DNA of 64,000 nucleotides from the NCBI GenBank assembly GCA_025359915.1, contig JANYDE010000140.1, forward strand, positions 1 to 64,000. The letters run 5' to 3'. The position numbers were made by a program, and so were the translations under genes. Origin of the DNA: Chamaesiphon sp. 336R_metabinner_41. GTDB lineage: Bacteria; Cyanobacteriota; Cyanobacteriia; Cyanobacteriales; Chamaesiphonaceae. This document shows, in pieces, positions 50,252 through 62,077 of this stretch. The notes under the pieces are model-generated. The model was not told the DNA's origin. It worked only from the letters and a program-made list of their open reading frames with translations, and did not search any database. The number at the start of each line of letters is the position of its first letter. The first letter of the stretch is position 1.

Positions 50252-51943
50252 CTAGCCCAAAAGTGCTGCTATTACTACGGATGGGAGATTTTTCCAAGTC
50301 GGATAGGCTTCGAGCTTGAGTAGTTGTCGAGCCATCCCTAGTAGATTTTTATGATTGGCAAACCAGGCGGGGGTAGGGAAGATCCGAAATGGGGCGTAGA
50401 CGACAGATTTTTGGGGAAGATCGAATAAATAACTATTGTGGACAAAACCAGTACCCGAACCAATATCAGCGAGAGTGTTGCCAGGATAGGCACCCCAGGT
50501 AGTCGAACCGAAGTAGAACAACATTCCCGACCAAAGATTTACACCAATGGTACCATACTTTAAACTCACGATCGCCTGATCGAATTCTTGGTGATATCGC
50601 TGCTGGGTTTTGCCATCAATTAACACCGTACAGGAAAGAGTACCCCAAACTAAATCGTTTGCAAAATCTACAGCTTTGGTGAGAAAATCAGGGGCAGCAT
50701 CAGCATCGATCGAAACTTGAGCCAAGATGCCACAAAATGCTTCCTCAGTTAGGGCATATTCGCCCGCTACAGGGGGTACATCGGGAATTATTGTCCAAGG
50801 TACGATCTGGGGATTGCGTGTCCCTAGAGCCTCGGATTGAGGGTATCTGTCGAGAAATGTTTGATAGCGATCTTGGGCACCTGGATAGTAGGCTTGGCGG
50901 GGCGCAATAGCTGCTAATTCCCGTCGCACTGCGGCTAAAAATTCAGTTTGTTGCGCCCAACCAGATGCGGTGACTAGCAACTGTCCAGAGACGCAATTAA
51001 AACTGGCATTGTGGGCGATCGTACTAGCAACTTGACGCGCTTGAAAGGTCAAATCTGATTTCGACCATTTACCGGGCACTACTAAAATCGGCGTGACACA
51101 ACCGAGTTCAGAGGTAATCGGCTTGGTCAAACGCGGACGATTAGCGGCTTTTCGTTGTTGTTGTTCGTCCTCTGTTCCACCCCAAACGATCGCATCATGG
51201 GTATGATGGGAGCCAGTAATATGAATCGTCTCCACTTGGGGATGTTGGCACAGATACTCGCCAACTTCAGCACCACCATAGACAATTTGCAAGAAACCAG
51301 ATCGAATCAACGGCTCGAATGCTTGGGCTAAATACGTCCCAATATAAGCATTGACCGGATTCATCTTGATAATGACGATTTGATTTTCACTAAATAGCTT
51401 GGACAGAACATCCATCGCCACGATCGCCGAAACATTTCCAGCACCCAAAACAAGGGCAACTTTACCAGCCGTCGGTTCGCGATAGATTCGACCTTGAGTA
51501 GGCAGCGTTCCAGGTTTTAGCCACACCTCACCCCGATAGCCTAAATACAACATTCGATCGATCGAATTTGTCGGCAATACCTCGGCGACAAATTGCCCAT
51601 CCTTACGTTGATAGAGATTGGGTGGAGAAAGTTGTCCTTGCGCCTCAAGGGTAGTCATCAACAAGCGAATATTCCGAACTGTCGAAATCGGCCCAGTCAT
51701 CCATTCTTCGCCAGCCAGTGTCGATCGAGGTTCGATCCCTTTTGCTTGACAGCCAGCAGTCGCCCAAGCTTGGGCAATCGCGAGGGTTCGATCGAGACAG
51801 TCTTGAAGATATGCCAAACGTTTGGCGATACTAGTTTCTACCCACCGTTCTCGATGGTTGTGAAGAGTGGCAATAGCTCGATCGATCTCGTCGAAGTTGG
51901 TAGTTAATTGCGATGCGGGAATATTACTAGTACTGAGCGGCAT
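50252..51943 (-). CDS. Aldehyde dehydrogenase superfamily protein
   Basis: VALVLGAGNVSAIVAMDVLSKLF, TIHITGSHHTHDAIVWGG, ELGCVTPILVVPG, NASFNCVSGQLLV. Confidence 0.85.
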   Translation of the reverse strand: MPLSTSNIPASQLTTNFDEIDRAIATLHNHRERWVETSIAKRLAYLQDCLDRTLAIAQAWATAGCQAKGIEPRSTLAGEEWMTGPISTVRNIRLLMTTLEAQGQLSPPNLYQRKDGQFVAEVLPTNSIDRMLYLGYRGEVWLKPGTLPTQGRIYREPTAGKVALVLGAGNVSAIVAMDVLSKLFSENQIVIIKMNPVNAYIGTYLAQAFEPLIRSGFLQIVYGGAEVGEYLCQHPQVETIHITGSHHTHDAIVWGGTEDEQQQRKAANRPRLTKPITSELGCVTPILVVPGKWSKSDLTFQARQVASTIAHNASFNCVSGQLLVTASGWAQQTEFLAAVRRELAAIAPRQAYYPGAQDRYQTFLDRYPQSEALGTRNPQIVPWTIIPDVPPVAGEYALTEEAFCGILAQVSIDADAAPDFLTKAVDFANDLVWGTLSCTVLIDGKTQQRYHQEFDQAIVSLKYGTIGVNLWSGMLFYFGSTTWGAYPGNTLADIGSGTGFVHNSYLFDLPQKSVVYAPFRIFPTPAWFANHKNLLGMARQLLKLEAYPTWKNLPSVVIAALLG

Positions 51944-51960
51944 AAATAAACCTAGTATTT

Positions 51961-51984
51961 AGATGGGAGATGGGAGATGGGAGG
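51961..51984. repeat. Heptamer repeat (AGATGGG)x3
   Basis: agatgggagatgggagatgggagg. Confidence 0.8.
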
Positions 51985-52110
51985 ATCTGATGGTGGCTAA
52001 ACTTATGCCGTCTAGTACTAGTCATCTCGATTTGGGATTATCCTACTTTAAAACAAATTACACTTAAAAAATTGCCAGCATCCGCAATTCTCAATTCTCA
52101 ATTAATTGAC

Positions 52111-53112
52111 ATGATTCAACCACTCGCAGCCGCTGAATTAATTACCCCCTTTAAACAGCGGCTGGACACTCCTCTGAGCAAGCAACCGATCTCGATGCTC
52201 CAAGTCAATCTGGGCAAGCGTTGCAACCTTGCCTGTACTCATTGCCATGTGGACGCTAGTCCCCACCGTACCGAAGAAATGTCGTCAAATGTTGTCGATC
52301 GAGTGATCGAACTAATTTACACATTCCCCCAGCTCAAAGTTGTCGATCTTACAGGTGGTGCGCCAGAGCTGCTCAATGGCTTCAAACCGATCCTCGAAGC
52401 AGCCGTAGCAACTGGCAAACAAGTTATCGTTCGTTCTAATTTAACCATTTATTTTGTCCCTGGTTATGAAGACATCCCTGCCTATTGTGCCCAACATCAA
52501 GTCCGGATTGTTGCTTCATTACCTTGCTATCTAGCTGATAATGTCGATCAAATGCGGGGAGCGGGTGTTTTTAATGCTTCGATTAAGGCGTTACAATGGT
52601 TAAATCGGCTGGGCTATGGTCGAGATCCTCATTTGCAGATCGATTTGGTCTACAATCCACCCATTCCCACCTCGACAAATTTTCGATTGACTCCCGATCA
52701 GGTAGCCCTCGAACAAGATTATAAAACATTTTTCCAAGAACATTTTGATGTTTGTTTTAACAATCTATTTACGATTACCAATTTACCGATTGGTAGAACT
52801 AAATTTCAGCTAGAACATCATCATCTTCACCAACCTTATCTAAAGTTCTTGGAGTCTAATTATAACCCTGTTACTGTACCTCAATTAATGTGCCGCAACC
52901 AACTATCGATCGATTATCTCGGCAATGTATATGACTGTGATTTTAACCAAATGACCAATCTCCCCGCGATCTCACATCAGGGGGAACTATTAACAGTCGA
53001 TCGATTACTAGCCGCAGGCAGCTTGGATTTAATTAGTGAAATTCAGACCGAAACTTACTGCTATGGTTGCACGGCTGGGTGCGGTTCTAGTTGTGGTGGA
53101 TCTTTAGTCTAA
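52111..53112 (+). CDS. arsS: Radical SAM protein, ArsS/DUF3641-like
   Basis: LQVNLGKRCNLACTHCHVDASP (CxxxCxxC), VVDLTGGAPELLNGF; C-terminal CYGCTAGCGSSCGG. Confidence 0.88.
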   Translation: MIQPLAAAELITPFKQRLDTPLSKQPISMLQVNLGKRCNLACTHCHVDASPHRTEEMSSNVVDRVIELIYTFPQLKVVDLTGGAPELLNGFKPILEAAVATGKQVIVRSNLTIYFVPGYEDIPAYCAQHQVRIVASLPCYLADNVDQMRGAGVFNASIKALQWLNRLGYGRDPHLQIDLVYNPPIPTSTNFRLTPDQVALEQDYKTFFQEHFDVCFNNLFTITNLPIGRTKFQLEHHHLHQPYLKFLESNYNPVTVPQLMCRNQLSIDYLGNVYDCDFNQMTNLPAISHQGELLTVDRLLAAGSLDLISEIQTETYCYGCTAGCGSSCGGSLV

Positions 53113-53302
53113 AGAAGTATCTAAATATATTAAAATCCATCCAGAGCAAAATAATTTATAATGTAGCGAGATTACGATCTTAATTTATCACAAAGATTGT
53201 TGACGGTAGCAGAAAATTTGCCCGTGCCTAAAGCAGGCTAAAACCAAAAGCAATAGTCTACCATCAGTAATCTCATTAATTTTAAAATATCTACTTAAAT
53301 AA

Positions 53303-54373
53303 ATGATTAGTCAAACGGAATATGTCAAGGTGCTGCGCCCATTATTACCAGAGGAAGCTTTCAAACCCAACTCAAATAAATTAGTAATCCTGGGCATCAA
53401 TCTCCTGATTTTAGCACTAGGATGGTCGATCGCCAGAGAATTAGATCGATGGTCGATCGGGTGGCTATGGTTATATTTACCATTGAGTCTCATCATGGGT
53501 AATAGTATTGTGATTTGTCTATTTGCTTCCCATGATTCGATGCATGGTAGCACCATCAAACAGCCACGCTGGAGATACTTGTTGAGCTTCTTCGCCCTGT
53601 CCTTATTATGGATGCCACCAACATTATGGAAAGCAGTTCACAATCACAAACATCATACCGAAACCAACGCAATTAGCGACCCCGATCGCATGTACCTAAT
53701 CGGTCAAAATGATACCTGGGGGAAATGGATTCAAAACTTATTTGTACCATCTTCTGAAGTTAACTGGTTATTCTTAATTGTTGGGATGACTAGCTCATGG
53801 GTTGTCCATACTTTTCGGCATATCACTTCAATTTTGCTATTCAATAATGATGAAGTTACCTACGTGCCAGCTCCAGTTGTAGTCAGTCCGCGCAAACGCC
53901 AAATTATTGCGATCGAACTAATCGCAATCTGCTTAGTTCATTTGGGAGTTTTAGCCTATCTCAAATTTAGTCCCTTAGCAATTTTGCTCGGATATATCAT
54001 GCCATTGGGTGTTGGCTATGCAGGCGTAATGTTCTATATCTACACCAATCATTTCCTCTGCCAAATGACTGATGTAAACGATCCCTTAGTCAATAGTGTG
54101 TCATTGAAAATGCCCAAGATTTTCGATTTATTACACTTCAATTTTTCCTATCATACCGAACACCATTTATTTCCCAGTATCAATTCCGACTACTATCCTC
54201 TTGTTCAATCATTATTGCAAACCCACTATCCCGAATCTTACAATCTGATCCCAGGCGCAGAAGCATGGCAACTATTGTTAAAAACTCCCCGCCACTATCG
54301 CGATGAGGTGACATTAACAGATCGACTCGATCGAGCATCTGTCATCTGTCCCTGTGCTGTTGGTGCAAAGTAA
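53303..54373 (+). CDS. Membrane fatty acid desaturase
   Basis: Three His boxes: HDSMH, HNHKHH, HTEHH. Confidence 0.88.
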   Translation: MISQTEYVKVLRPLLPEEAFKPNSNKLVILGINLLILALGWSIARELDRWSIGWLWLYLPLSLIMGNSIVICLFASHDSMHGSTIKQPRWRYLLSFFALSLLWMPPTLWKAVHNHKHHTETNAISDPDRMYLIGQNDTWGKWIQNLFVPSSEVNWLFLIVGMTSSWVVHTFRHITSILLFNNDEVTYVPAPVVVSPRKRQIIAIELIAICLVHLGVLAYLKFSPLAILLGYIMPLGVGYAGVMFYIYTNHFLCQMTDVNDPLVNSVSLKMPKIFDLLHFNFSYHTEHHLFPSINSDYYPLVQSLLQTHYPESYNLIPGAEAWQLLLKTPRHYRDEVTLTDRLDRASVICPCAVGAK

Positions 54374-54765
54374 TCGAAGTGTCATAGTCGGCTTGAATCT
54401 GTGGATAATTGGCAAAAGCTACCCAAAGCAGAGCTATCAAAATTTTTACTCGATGAATTAGGATTAGCTGCGCCTAAAAATAGCTCGATATCGGCGAGTA
54501 TGATTACCAGGTATTTTATCCTGCCCAGTGCCGCAAATCAGCCGATCTGAACAATGGGTAGAACTGTAGTATATAAAAATTAACTACTTTTGCAACAAAA
54601 ATTAACTATTTTGAAATTAAGTCAAAAATGTCTGACACTATTCTCAATAGTCTTGACAGATTGAATGGGTTTGAGGTATGTTATTTGTAATGATCCACAA
54701 CCATCAGCAGGGAATCTATTACATCAAGATTGAAAAGTCTCGATTTGCTAAAGGTAATAGTAAAT

Positions 54766-55632
54766 ATGTCCCAACAGTTCGATCCTTGCATTACCGAAGA
54801 TGGTTCTTACACTTTTTTCTCAGAAGAGTTTGGACAGACCTTTCATAGTAGGTATGGGGCAAGAGCAGAATCGATCTTTAAATATGCAATTCCGACCTTA
54901 TTAGCCGATCGAGCGAGTCGCGGTCATTTGCGGCTATTAGATATTTGTTATGGCTTGGGTTATAACAGTGCCGCCGCACTATCGGCTATTTGGCGATCGA
55001 ATCCCAATTGTACTGTCGAAATCATCGCCCTCGAACTCGATCGAACCGTACCAATTTCAGCGATCGAACATCATTTATTAGCTGAATGGGAAGAGCCAAT
55101 TTCCCAACTATTAACTCGATTAGTGCAAGCGGAAACTATCGATACACCCAAATGCCAAGCCCAATTAATCTTTGGCGATGCACGGCAGACAATCGATCTC
55201 GTTCTGGATCAATCTTTTCAAGCCGATGCAATTTTTCTCGATCCATTTTCGCCATTATCTTGTCCCCAATTATGGACAGTTGAATTTATCGATCGAGTTG
55301 CTAGATGCTGCGCAGCCGACGGCATCATTGCCACATATTCATGTGCGGCAGCAGCGCGAACGGCGATGATTCAAGCTGGCTTATTGATCGCTGATAGTCT
55401 TCCGGTAGGTAGAAAAGCACCAGGTACAATTGCCAGTTTTGATCCAGTACAATTCCCCCCACTCTCACAACAAGAATTAGAACACCTTCAGACACGTGCT
55501 GCTATTCCCTATCGAGATCCCACCTTGTCCGATTCGATGGCGAGTATCGTCAATCGTCGCGAATTAGAACAGGATCATTGTGGATGGGAAACTACCTCGC
55601 AATGGAAAAAGCGGTGGCGGGCAGTTAGTTAA
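54766..55632 (+). CDS. MnmC/MnmD-like tRNA (mnm5s2U34) methyltransferase
   Basis: FGQTFHSRYGARAESIFKYAIPTLL, LLDICYGLGYNSAAALSAI, AIFLDPFSPLSCPQLWTVEFI, GTIASFDP. Confidence 0.85.
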   Translation: MSQQFDPCITEDGSYTFFSEEFGQTFHSRYGARAESIFKYAIPTLLADRASRGHLRLLDICYGLGYNSAAALSAIWRSNPNCTVEIIALELDRTVPISAIEHHLLAEWEEPISQLLTRLVQAETIDTPKCQAQLIFGDARQTIDLVLDQSFQADAIFLDPFSPLSCPQLWTVEFIDRVARCCAADGIIATYSCAAAARTAMIQAGLLIADSLPVGRKAPGTIASFDPVQFPPLSQQELEHLQTRAAIPYRDPTLSDSMASIVNRRELEQDHCGWETTSQWKKRWRAVS

Positions 55633-55673
55633 TAATTGCACCTACCTACTTCATTGACCGCAAATTAGACCAA

Positions 55674-56396
55674 TCATCTACTCAAAGTACGTAGAAAGCG
55701 ACCTAAACTAGCAAATACACCAGGAGATTTGGTAGGAGTAGAACTATCACCTGGTGTCGAGGGCATCAGGATCGCGTCTAGCTCATCACCGACGGGTTTT
55801 TGTGGGCATTCAGCCAGCAGGATATAATCATCATCCTGTTCGAGCCACACCTGCCATTGAGCTGGATAGCAGCGATAGATAGCGGATGTTTCTAGCGGTT
55901 TGATATAATAGGCGCAGGTCAACGTCGTCAGAAATCTGTCGCGGAGCTGTCTGGCGGCATAACCAATACCGACAATTGCGGCATCTTCCAGCTTAGGCAA
56001 AAATAAGATCACTGGACGATCACCTGCTAGATTACATAATTTCTCGACCTGTTCGACTTCTACCGCAGAAGGTTCGATCGCGATGAATAGTTGGTCTTCA
56101 TCCTGAATTTTGTCTGCAATTGGCGATCGACTGCTACCGATATCGTCGATTTTAAAATTAATATCAGCCCAATCCCGTCTAGCTAAGGCAGCGGCTCCAG
56201 TATCGCTAAATAATACCTTAAGCGTATTGCCCTTATCGCTAAATGATTCGATAAATTGTCGCGCCAAACCCATCGACTTGAGTTCGGGAATTAAAATCTC
56301 GACAGTAATCCGTTGATGTCCCGCAGCAATAGCGGCAATAGTTGCCGTTTGAGCCAGTGCGATCGATTCTTCGAGAGTGGTTGGTAGTTTTGACAT
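55674..56396 (-). CDS. DUF1995 family protein
   Basis: LPTTLEESIALAQTATIAAIAAGHQRITVEILIPELKSMGLARQF. Confidence 0.82.
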   Translation of the reverse strand: MSKLPTTLEESIALAQTATIAAIAAGHQRITVEILIPELKSMGLARQFIESFSDKGNTLKVLFSDTGAAALARRDWADINFKIDDIGSSRSPIADKIQDEDQLFIAIEPSAVEVEQVEKLCNLAGDRPVILFLPKLEDAAIVGIGYAARQLRDRFLTTLTCAYYIKPLETSAIYRCYPAQWQVWLEQDDDYILLAECPQKPVGDELDAILMPSTPGDSSTPTKSPGVFASLGRFLRTLSR

Positions 56397-56506
56397 GAAG
56401 CATTGGAAACTAAGTCTAATTATTAGATTACAGCTCGATCGGGTATTCGGTCAATTTGATGTTTTCTTGGCTATCGTAGAGTTAGACGATCAATCCAACA
56501 ATAAAT

Positions 56507-56983
56507 ATGATCTGGCTCAGTCAAATTACGATTGATGGAATAGAAATTAGCCCAAGTGGATTGTGGATGATAGTGGGCACTACGCTATGCTTAATAGAAC
56601 TGTTGGTACCCACAGCCTTTACTGCGGTTTGTATGGGTGTGAGTGCATTTCTGGTGTCGCTGATAGCTTTGATGATCCCATCGTGGCTCGGCGTGCAAAT
56701 AGCGATCTGGATGTTGTTGTCCTGTGGATTGATTATGCTGGGTTATCGCATCAATCAACAGCGTAGTTCGCGGCAGATTCAAGCATCTACCGAAGCCGAA
56801 GCATTGACGGCGATGATGCCAAATCAGCCTGGGCGGGTATTATATGAAGGAGCTTCTTGGCGGGCAAGATGTGCCGATGGGGTAGAATCGATCGTAGCCC
56901 AAGAGAAACTACACGTAGTCGGGCGCGAAGGAAATCTCCTGATTGTGATGCCAATGCATCTATTGGAGATTAGGGCTAGATGA
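56507..56983 (+). CDS. NfeD family membrane protein
   Basis: TM segments then GRVLYEGASWRARCADGVESIVAQEKLHVVGREGNLLIVMP (OB-fold); next to SPFH gene. Confidence 0.88.
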   Translation: MIWLSQITIDGIEISPSGLWMIVGTTLCLIELLVPTAFTAVCMGVSAFLVSLIALMIPSWLGVQIAIWMLLSCGLIMLGYRINQQRSSRQIQASTEAEALTAMMPNQPGRVLYEGASWRARCADGVESIVAQEKLHVVGREGNLLIVMPMHLLEIRAR

Positions 56984-57036
56984 GGATTTAAGCCCCAAAT
57001 AGAGATTGGAAATTAAGATTTAGAGTTAATATTATT

Positions 57037-57957
57037 ATGGATCCATTTGCTTTAATGATTGCTGCCATTCTTGGTTTTGGTGGTTTGTCGGGTATTAAAA
57101 TTGTCAATCAGGGCGATGAAGCTCTAGTTGAAAGATTGGGGAAATATACGGGGAAAAAACTTCAACCTGGCTTAAATTATTTGATTCCGATGGTAGAAAG
57201 GGTTTCTTTTCAACAAACTATTCGAGAGCGGGTAATTGATATTCCACCCCAGCAGTGTATCACCCGCGATAATGTGTCGGTGACTGTGGATGCAGTGGTT
57301 TACTGGCGCATTTTAGATATGGAAAAAGCTTACTATCGCGTTGAAAATCTCCAGTCGGCGATGATTAACTTGGTACTTACCCAGATCAGAGCGGAAATGG
57401 GGCAATTATCATTAGATGAAACCTTTACTGCACGCAATCAAATCAATGAATTACTACTGCAAGATTTGGATAAATCTACCGATCCTTGGGGAGTAAAAGT
57501 CACGCGGGTGGAACTCCGAGATTTGATTCCGGCGAAGGCGGTAATGGATGCGATGGAATTACAAATGTCTGCGGAACGGAAAAAACGAGCGGCAATTTTG
57601 ACATCAGAAGGAGAACGAGAATCGGCAGTAAATGCGGCAAAAGGGCGAGCCGATGCCTTATTACTCGATGCGGAGGCGCAGCAAAAATCGGTGCTATTAG
57701 GTGCGGAAGCGGAACGTCAACAACAAATCCTCAAGGCGCAAGGGATTGCGGCTTCAGCGGGGATTATTGGCAAACAGCTCGAAGACAATCCCGAATCCAA
57801 AAGATCGATCGAAATCTTATTGGCATTGGGCTATCTCGAAATGGGATCTAGTATTGGCAAGAGTGGTAGTAGCAAGGTTTTGTTTATGGATCCGAGTAGT
57901 GTTCCGGCAACAATGGAAGGAATTAAATCAATTTTGGGGGATACTGCACGCAGCTAA
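57037..57957 (+). CDS. SPFH/Band 7 (stomatin/QmcA-like) protein
   Basis: [57 protein letters not shown]. Confidence 0.95.
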   Translation: MDPFALMIAAILGFGGLSGIKIVNQGDEALVERLGKYTGKKLQPGLNYLIPMVERVSFQQTIRERVIDIPPQQCITRDNVSVTVDAVVYWRILDMEKAYYRVENLQSAMINLVLTQIRAEMGQLSLDETFTARNQINELLLQDLDKSTDPWGVKVTRVELRDLIPAKAVMDAMELQMSAERKKRAAILTSEGERESAVNAAKGRADALLLDAEAQQKSVLLGAEAERQQQILKAQGIAASAGIIGKQLEDNPESKRSIEILLALGYLEMGSSIGKSGSSKVLFMDPSSVPATMEGIKSILGDTARS

Positions 57958-58038
57958 AAGTCAGAATATTAAATTGCTCATTACATACCTAGAAAATAGA
58001 CTATTCACTATCCACTATCCACTCACTATTCTAGATAT

Positions 58039-59070
58039 CTAATTCTTCACGGGGAAGGGAATATTTGCTAAATCCAGTCGAGGATTAAATGATTCGATTT
58101 CGCGTAACTTTTCATATAGTTCGCGTTCGGCTGGTAGTAAACTTCTCGGTACGACGATTTGAATTTCTAGCAATTGATCGCCGCGTCTGCCATCTTCACC
58201 AGGAAAACCCTTGCCAGCTAACCGCAATTTTTGTCCAGAAATGATGCTTTGGGGCAGACTAATTTTAACTAGTCCATCGAGAGTGGGTACTTCGACGAAG
58301 CCACCTAATACTGCTTCTGCTGGCGTAACTGGAAGTTGGCAATAGATATTAACTCCTTCGAGTCTAAAAAATTGGTGGGGTGAAACATTGATTTTGAGAT
58401 AAAGATCGCCGCCACCAATTCCTTGCCCCCGGAGACGAATCTTTTGTCCAGGTATCATTCCAGGCGGCATATCTACTTCCAAAGATCGACCATCTTCTTG
58501 AATTGTAATCCGTTCGCGCCCGCCGAGATAGGCTTTATCTAGAGGTAAAGTGAGTTCGGCTTCGAGATTTTTAGGATTTAATCGAGGCTGCGGTTCTGTG
58601 AAATTATTGCGATCTGGTTCCCTAGATTCGCGAGGATTTCGACGTTCGTTGGGACGAGAATTGCGATCTGTTTGAGATTGAGATCGTAGGTTTCTATCTC
58701 TGCTAATAGTCCCATTCCTCGATTCTTTTTTGCGTCCTAATAATCGATCGATAAAAGTATTAAAATCATCGCCAAATTCCTCTTCATCAGTTGATCGATC
58801 TCTAGGTTCTCTCGGCTCACTAGCTGGAGCTTTCGTGCGATTTTTACGCCAGAACCCCGTAAACTTATCATACTGCGATCGCTTAGATCGATCGGACAAT
58901 ATTTCATAAGCTTCACTAATATCCTTAAACTTATCCTCAGCAGATTTATCCCCAGGATTGAGATCTGGATGATATTTCCGCGCTAATTGTCGAAATGATT
59001 GTTTGATCTCATCAGCGGAAGCATCCCGCTTCACACCTAATAGCTCGTAATAATTGGGAATATCTTGCAT
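58039..59070 (-). CDS. dnaJ: DnaJ-type J-protein without zinc-finger (CbpA-like)
   Basis: [35 protein letters not shown] (HPD); C-terminal DnaJ domain. Confidence 0.93.
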   Translation of the reverse strand: MQDIPNYYELLGVKRDASADEIKQSFRQLARKYHPDLNPGDKSAEDKFKDISEAYEILSDRSKRSQYDKFTGFWRKNRTKAPASEPREPRDRSTDEEEFGDDFNTFIDRLLGRKKESRNGTISRDRNLRSQSQTDRNSRPNERRNPRESREPDRNNFTEPQPRLNPKNLEAELTLPLDKAYLGGRERITIQEDGRSLEVDMPPGMIPGQKIRLRGQGIGGGDLYLKINVSPHQFFRLEGVNIYCQLPVTPAEAVLGGFVEVPTLDGLVKISLPQSIISGQKLRLAGKGFPGEDGRRGDQLLEIQIVVPRSLLPAERELYEKLREIESFNPRLDLANIPFPVKN

Positions 59071-59177
59071 GGTACGGGTTAGGCTTTCGGAGTTAGGGAA
59101 GGGATAGGGGATAGGGGATAGTGAGTAGTGAATAGTGAATAGAATTTTTGTTAAAGCCTAACGCCTAACATCTAGAG

Positions 59178-59232
59178 CCTAACCCCTAACCCCTAAACCC
59201 TAACCCCTAACCCCTATTCCCTATCCCCTAAA
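59178..59232. repeat. Heptamer tandem repeat (CCTAACC)n abutting the dnaK stop codon
   Basis: cctaacc cctaacc cctaaac cctaacc cctaacc cctattc cctatcc cctaaat. Confidence 0.88.
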
Positions 59233-61845
59233 TTAATACCATTCATCATCTTCATCATCCCAATCATCGCGAATCGGCTTGGAGTTGGGAGAATTGGGAC
59301 GACGAATCGGGGCATCGTCTTGGGGCTGAGAGCGACGAGCTTCAGGGCGTTGAGGTGGTAAGTCGTCGGGATAGCGGTAATCGCGCTGTTCGGGGGGATT
59401 AGAGCGGGGATTGGTGGGACGATTATCTGGGGGAGCAGAGCGATTTCCCTGCGATCTTTGGGGGCGGGGATCTGGGTTTTGACGGGATGGGGGTGGAGTT
59501 GGTGTTTGATCCCACCGATCCTGTTGTGGTGCGTCATCTAGATAGTCGCCATCGTCTGGACGAAATCGATCCACAGGCGGTTGATTTGTTGGTGGACGAC
59601 GGGGGGGATAATCATCAGGGCGTGGGTTGGGATTATAGTTATCATCTTGACGATTGGGATATCGATCGTCACGAGTATAGCGTTCATTATCGTTCCGATA
59701 GTTTGGTGGTCGTTGTGAGTCGGGATTATTGCGCGGATTCGATTCGCCAGAGCCGACGCTACGCGAACGATTATCGTCGCGTCTACTTATGCCAGGATCG
59801 CGATATGGATCTCTGGATGAATTATAGTCTTGGTTATAGTTTTGGGGTGGAAGTGCGCCGCGATTTCGCGGATAGTCATTACTCCGATTATCATAGTAAG
59901 GATCGGTCTGATTTCCGTAGGGATTATTATAGATGTCGCGGTTATTATAATTATCGCGATAACTGTATTCTTCATCATCGCCGACAAAGATATCTTTGAG
60001 CGTACCGAAGATGCCTTTATCTTCTTCTTCGGTCAGAGTTTTTACCTGACGACTAAAATCGTAGAGCGCGTCATCGAGTTCATTTTTTACTTCATCGATT
60101 AATCGCTCATCACCATCGGCTAACACTTCGCGGAGTTCTCTGACTAATCCTTCAATTTGTTTGCGTTGCGCATTGGCAAATTGCATCCCAAATTCGAGTG
60201 CCACTTCGCGTAGTTGACGTTCGGCTTGATAAGATAAAGCTTCCGCGCGGTTGCGTTTATCAATCTTCTCACGTTTTTGTTTATCACTAGCTGCAAATTG
60301 AGTCGCTTCGTCGATCATCCGCTTGACTTCCAATTCGCCCAATGTAGATGCACCCTGAATTGTCACCGTTTGTTCGCGTCCAGTGGTACGATCCATTGCA
60401 GTTACTTGGAGAATACCATTCGCATCGATATCTAGCGATACTTGTACCTGGGGAATCCCTTTCGGTGCGGGCGGAATTCCAGTCAGTTTAAATCGTCCTA
60501 ATGATTTATTGTCATTAGCCATTTCTCGTTCCCCTTGAACGACATGGAGTTCCACCATCGTTTGGTTATTTTCAGACGTGGAAAATATGTCCGACTTTCG
60601 GACTGGAATCGTCGTATTGCGAGGAATCAGCTTTTTCATCACACCGCCGATGGTTTCTAGTCCCAACGAAAGGGGAGTCACATCGAGCAGTAAAATATCC
60701 TTAACTTCGCCAGCTAATATCCCCGCTTGAATTGCTGCACCGACAGCCACAACTTCATCAGGATTGACATTTTGATTGGGGCGTTTATTAATAAAACTCC
60801 GCACCAATTCCTGTACCGCAGGAATCCTGGTCGAACCACCGACTAAAACAATTTCATCAATATCATAAGCTGTTAACTGAGCATCATTCATCGCCCGTTT
60901 CACCGGACCCCGCAGCCGACTAATCAAATCCCCACACAGCTCCTCAAACTGGGCACGAGTCAGCCTCGTTTCGATATGCTTGGGACCATCTGCCGTCGCC
61001 GTGATGAAGGGTAAATTGATATCTGTAACCATTACACCAGAAAGTTCGATCTTTGCCTTCTCAGCCGCTTCTGTCAGCCGCTGGAGGGATTGACGTTCCT
61101 TCCGCAGATCGATATTTTCAGTAGCGAGAAATTGCTCCGCTAACCAATCGACAATCTTGCGATCGAAATCCGCACCACCCAACTGGGTATCACCACTGGT
61201 AGACTTAACCTGGAACACCCCATCGCCAACTTCCAGCACCGACACATCAAAAGTACCGCCGCCCAGATCGAAAGCCAAAATCGTCTCACTCCGGCGTTTA
61301 TCCAATCCATACGCCAAAGAAGCCGCCGTCGGCTCATTCAAAATTCTCAGGACATCTAATCCGGCAATCTTGCCAGCGTTTTTGGTTGCTTGGCGTTGAG
61401 CATCGTTAAAATAAGCAGGTACGGTAATTACGGCACCAGTCACGGGTTCACCCAAATATCTACTAGCCTCATCCGCTAGCTTTTGCATAATCATTGCCGA
61501 AATTTCCTCAGGAGCATACTCCCGATTTTGTTTGGGGCATTTAATCTTGATATTACCATCTTCATCCTTACGGATGGTATAAGGCACTTGCTTCGACTGA
61601 GGGCTGAGTTCGGCGTATTTGCGCCCCATGAAACGTTTTACCCCATAAAAAGTATTTTGGGGATTCAACTCAGTTTGTCGCCGCGCCATCTGTCCGACGA
61701 GACGCTCGCCATCTTTGCTGAAGCCAACGACGGAGGGAGTGGTACGCATACCTTCGGCATTGGCGATTACTACTGGTTTTCCGCCTTCCATGACAGCTAC
61801 CACTGAATTGGTGGTACCCAGGTCGATGCCTACTACTTTACCCAT
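59233..61845 (-). CDS. dnaK: Molecular chaperone DnaK with long disordered C-terminal tail
   Basis: [61 protein letters not shown]; tail rich in N/D/R/P/Y. Confidence 0.97.
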   Translation of the reverse strand: MGKVVGIDLGTTNSVVAVMEGGKPVVIANAEGMRTTPSVVGFSKDGERLVGQMARRQTELNPQNTFYGVKRFMGRKYAELSPQSKQVPYTIRKDEDGNIKIKCPKQNREYAPEEISAMIMQKLADEASRYLGEPVTGAVITVPAYFNDAQRQATKNAGKIAGLDVLRILNEPTAASLAYGLDKRRSETILAFDLGGGTFDVSVLEVGDGVFQVKSTSGDTQLGGADFDRKIVDWLAEQFLATENIDLRKERQSLQRLTEAAEKAKIELSGVMVTDINLPFITATADGPKHIETRLTRAQFEELCGDLISRLRGPVKRAMNDAQLTAYDIDEIVLVGGSTRIPAVQELVRSFINKRPNQNVNPDEVVAVGAAIQAGILAGEVKDILLLDVTPLSLGLETIGGVMKKLIPRNTTIPVRKSDIFSTSENNQTMVELHVVQGEREMANDNKSLGRFKLTGIPPAPKGIPQVQVSLDIDANGILQVTAMDRTTGREQTVTIQGASTLGELEVKRMIDEATQFAASDKQKREKIDKRNRAEALSYQAERQLREVALEFGMQFANAQRKQIEGLVRELREVLADGDERLIDEVKNELDDALYDFSRQVKTLTEEEDKGIFGTLKDIFVGDDEEYSYRDNYNNRDIYNNPYGNQTDPYYDNRSNDYPRNRGALPPQNYNQDYNSSRDPYRDPGISRRDDNRSRSVGSGESNPRNNPDSQRPPNYRNDNERYTRDDRYPNRQDDNYNPNPRPDDYPPRRPPTNQPPVDRFRPDDGDYLDDAPQQDRWDQTPTPPPSRQNPDPRPQRSQGNRSAPPDNRPTNPRSNPPEQRDYRYPDDLPPQRPEARRSQPQDDAPIRRPNSPNSKPIRDDWDDEDDEWY

Positions 61846-62077
61846 CCGTTGCTTTCCTTAGTATGACTAATTTGTCACAAATATTGGTCTTATTTTATCT
61901 TATCGATCCCCAATTCAGGTGGGGATAGCCCTACTTGGGAGGTTTGAGTTCGACGATGGTATCTTTACAATGAAAGGGAATAGGGAATAGGGGATATGTG
62001 TCTATTCAGACACTTTTTACTAAAGCTTATTCCTTGTTATTCCCTATTCTCTATCCCCTATTCTCTATTCCCCAACC

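Noticed and set aside
57486-58042. Alternate-frame ORFs (121 and 113 aa) in the SPFH gene
   Set aside because: Same-strand out-of-frame reading of a well supported SPFH CDS; composition typical of frameshifted coding DNA.
59487-59999. 170-aa plus-strand ORF within dnaK
   Set aside because: Antisense to the low-complexity DnaK tail; D/Y/R-rich composition is a mirror of the repetitive coding sequence.
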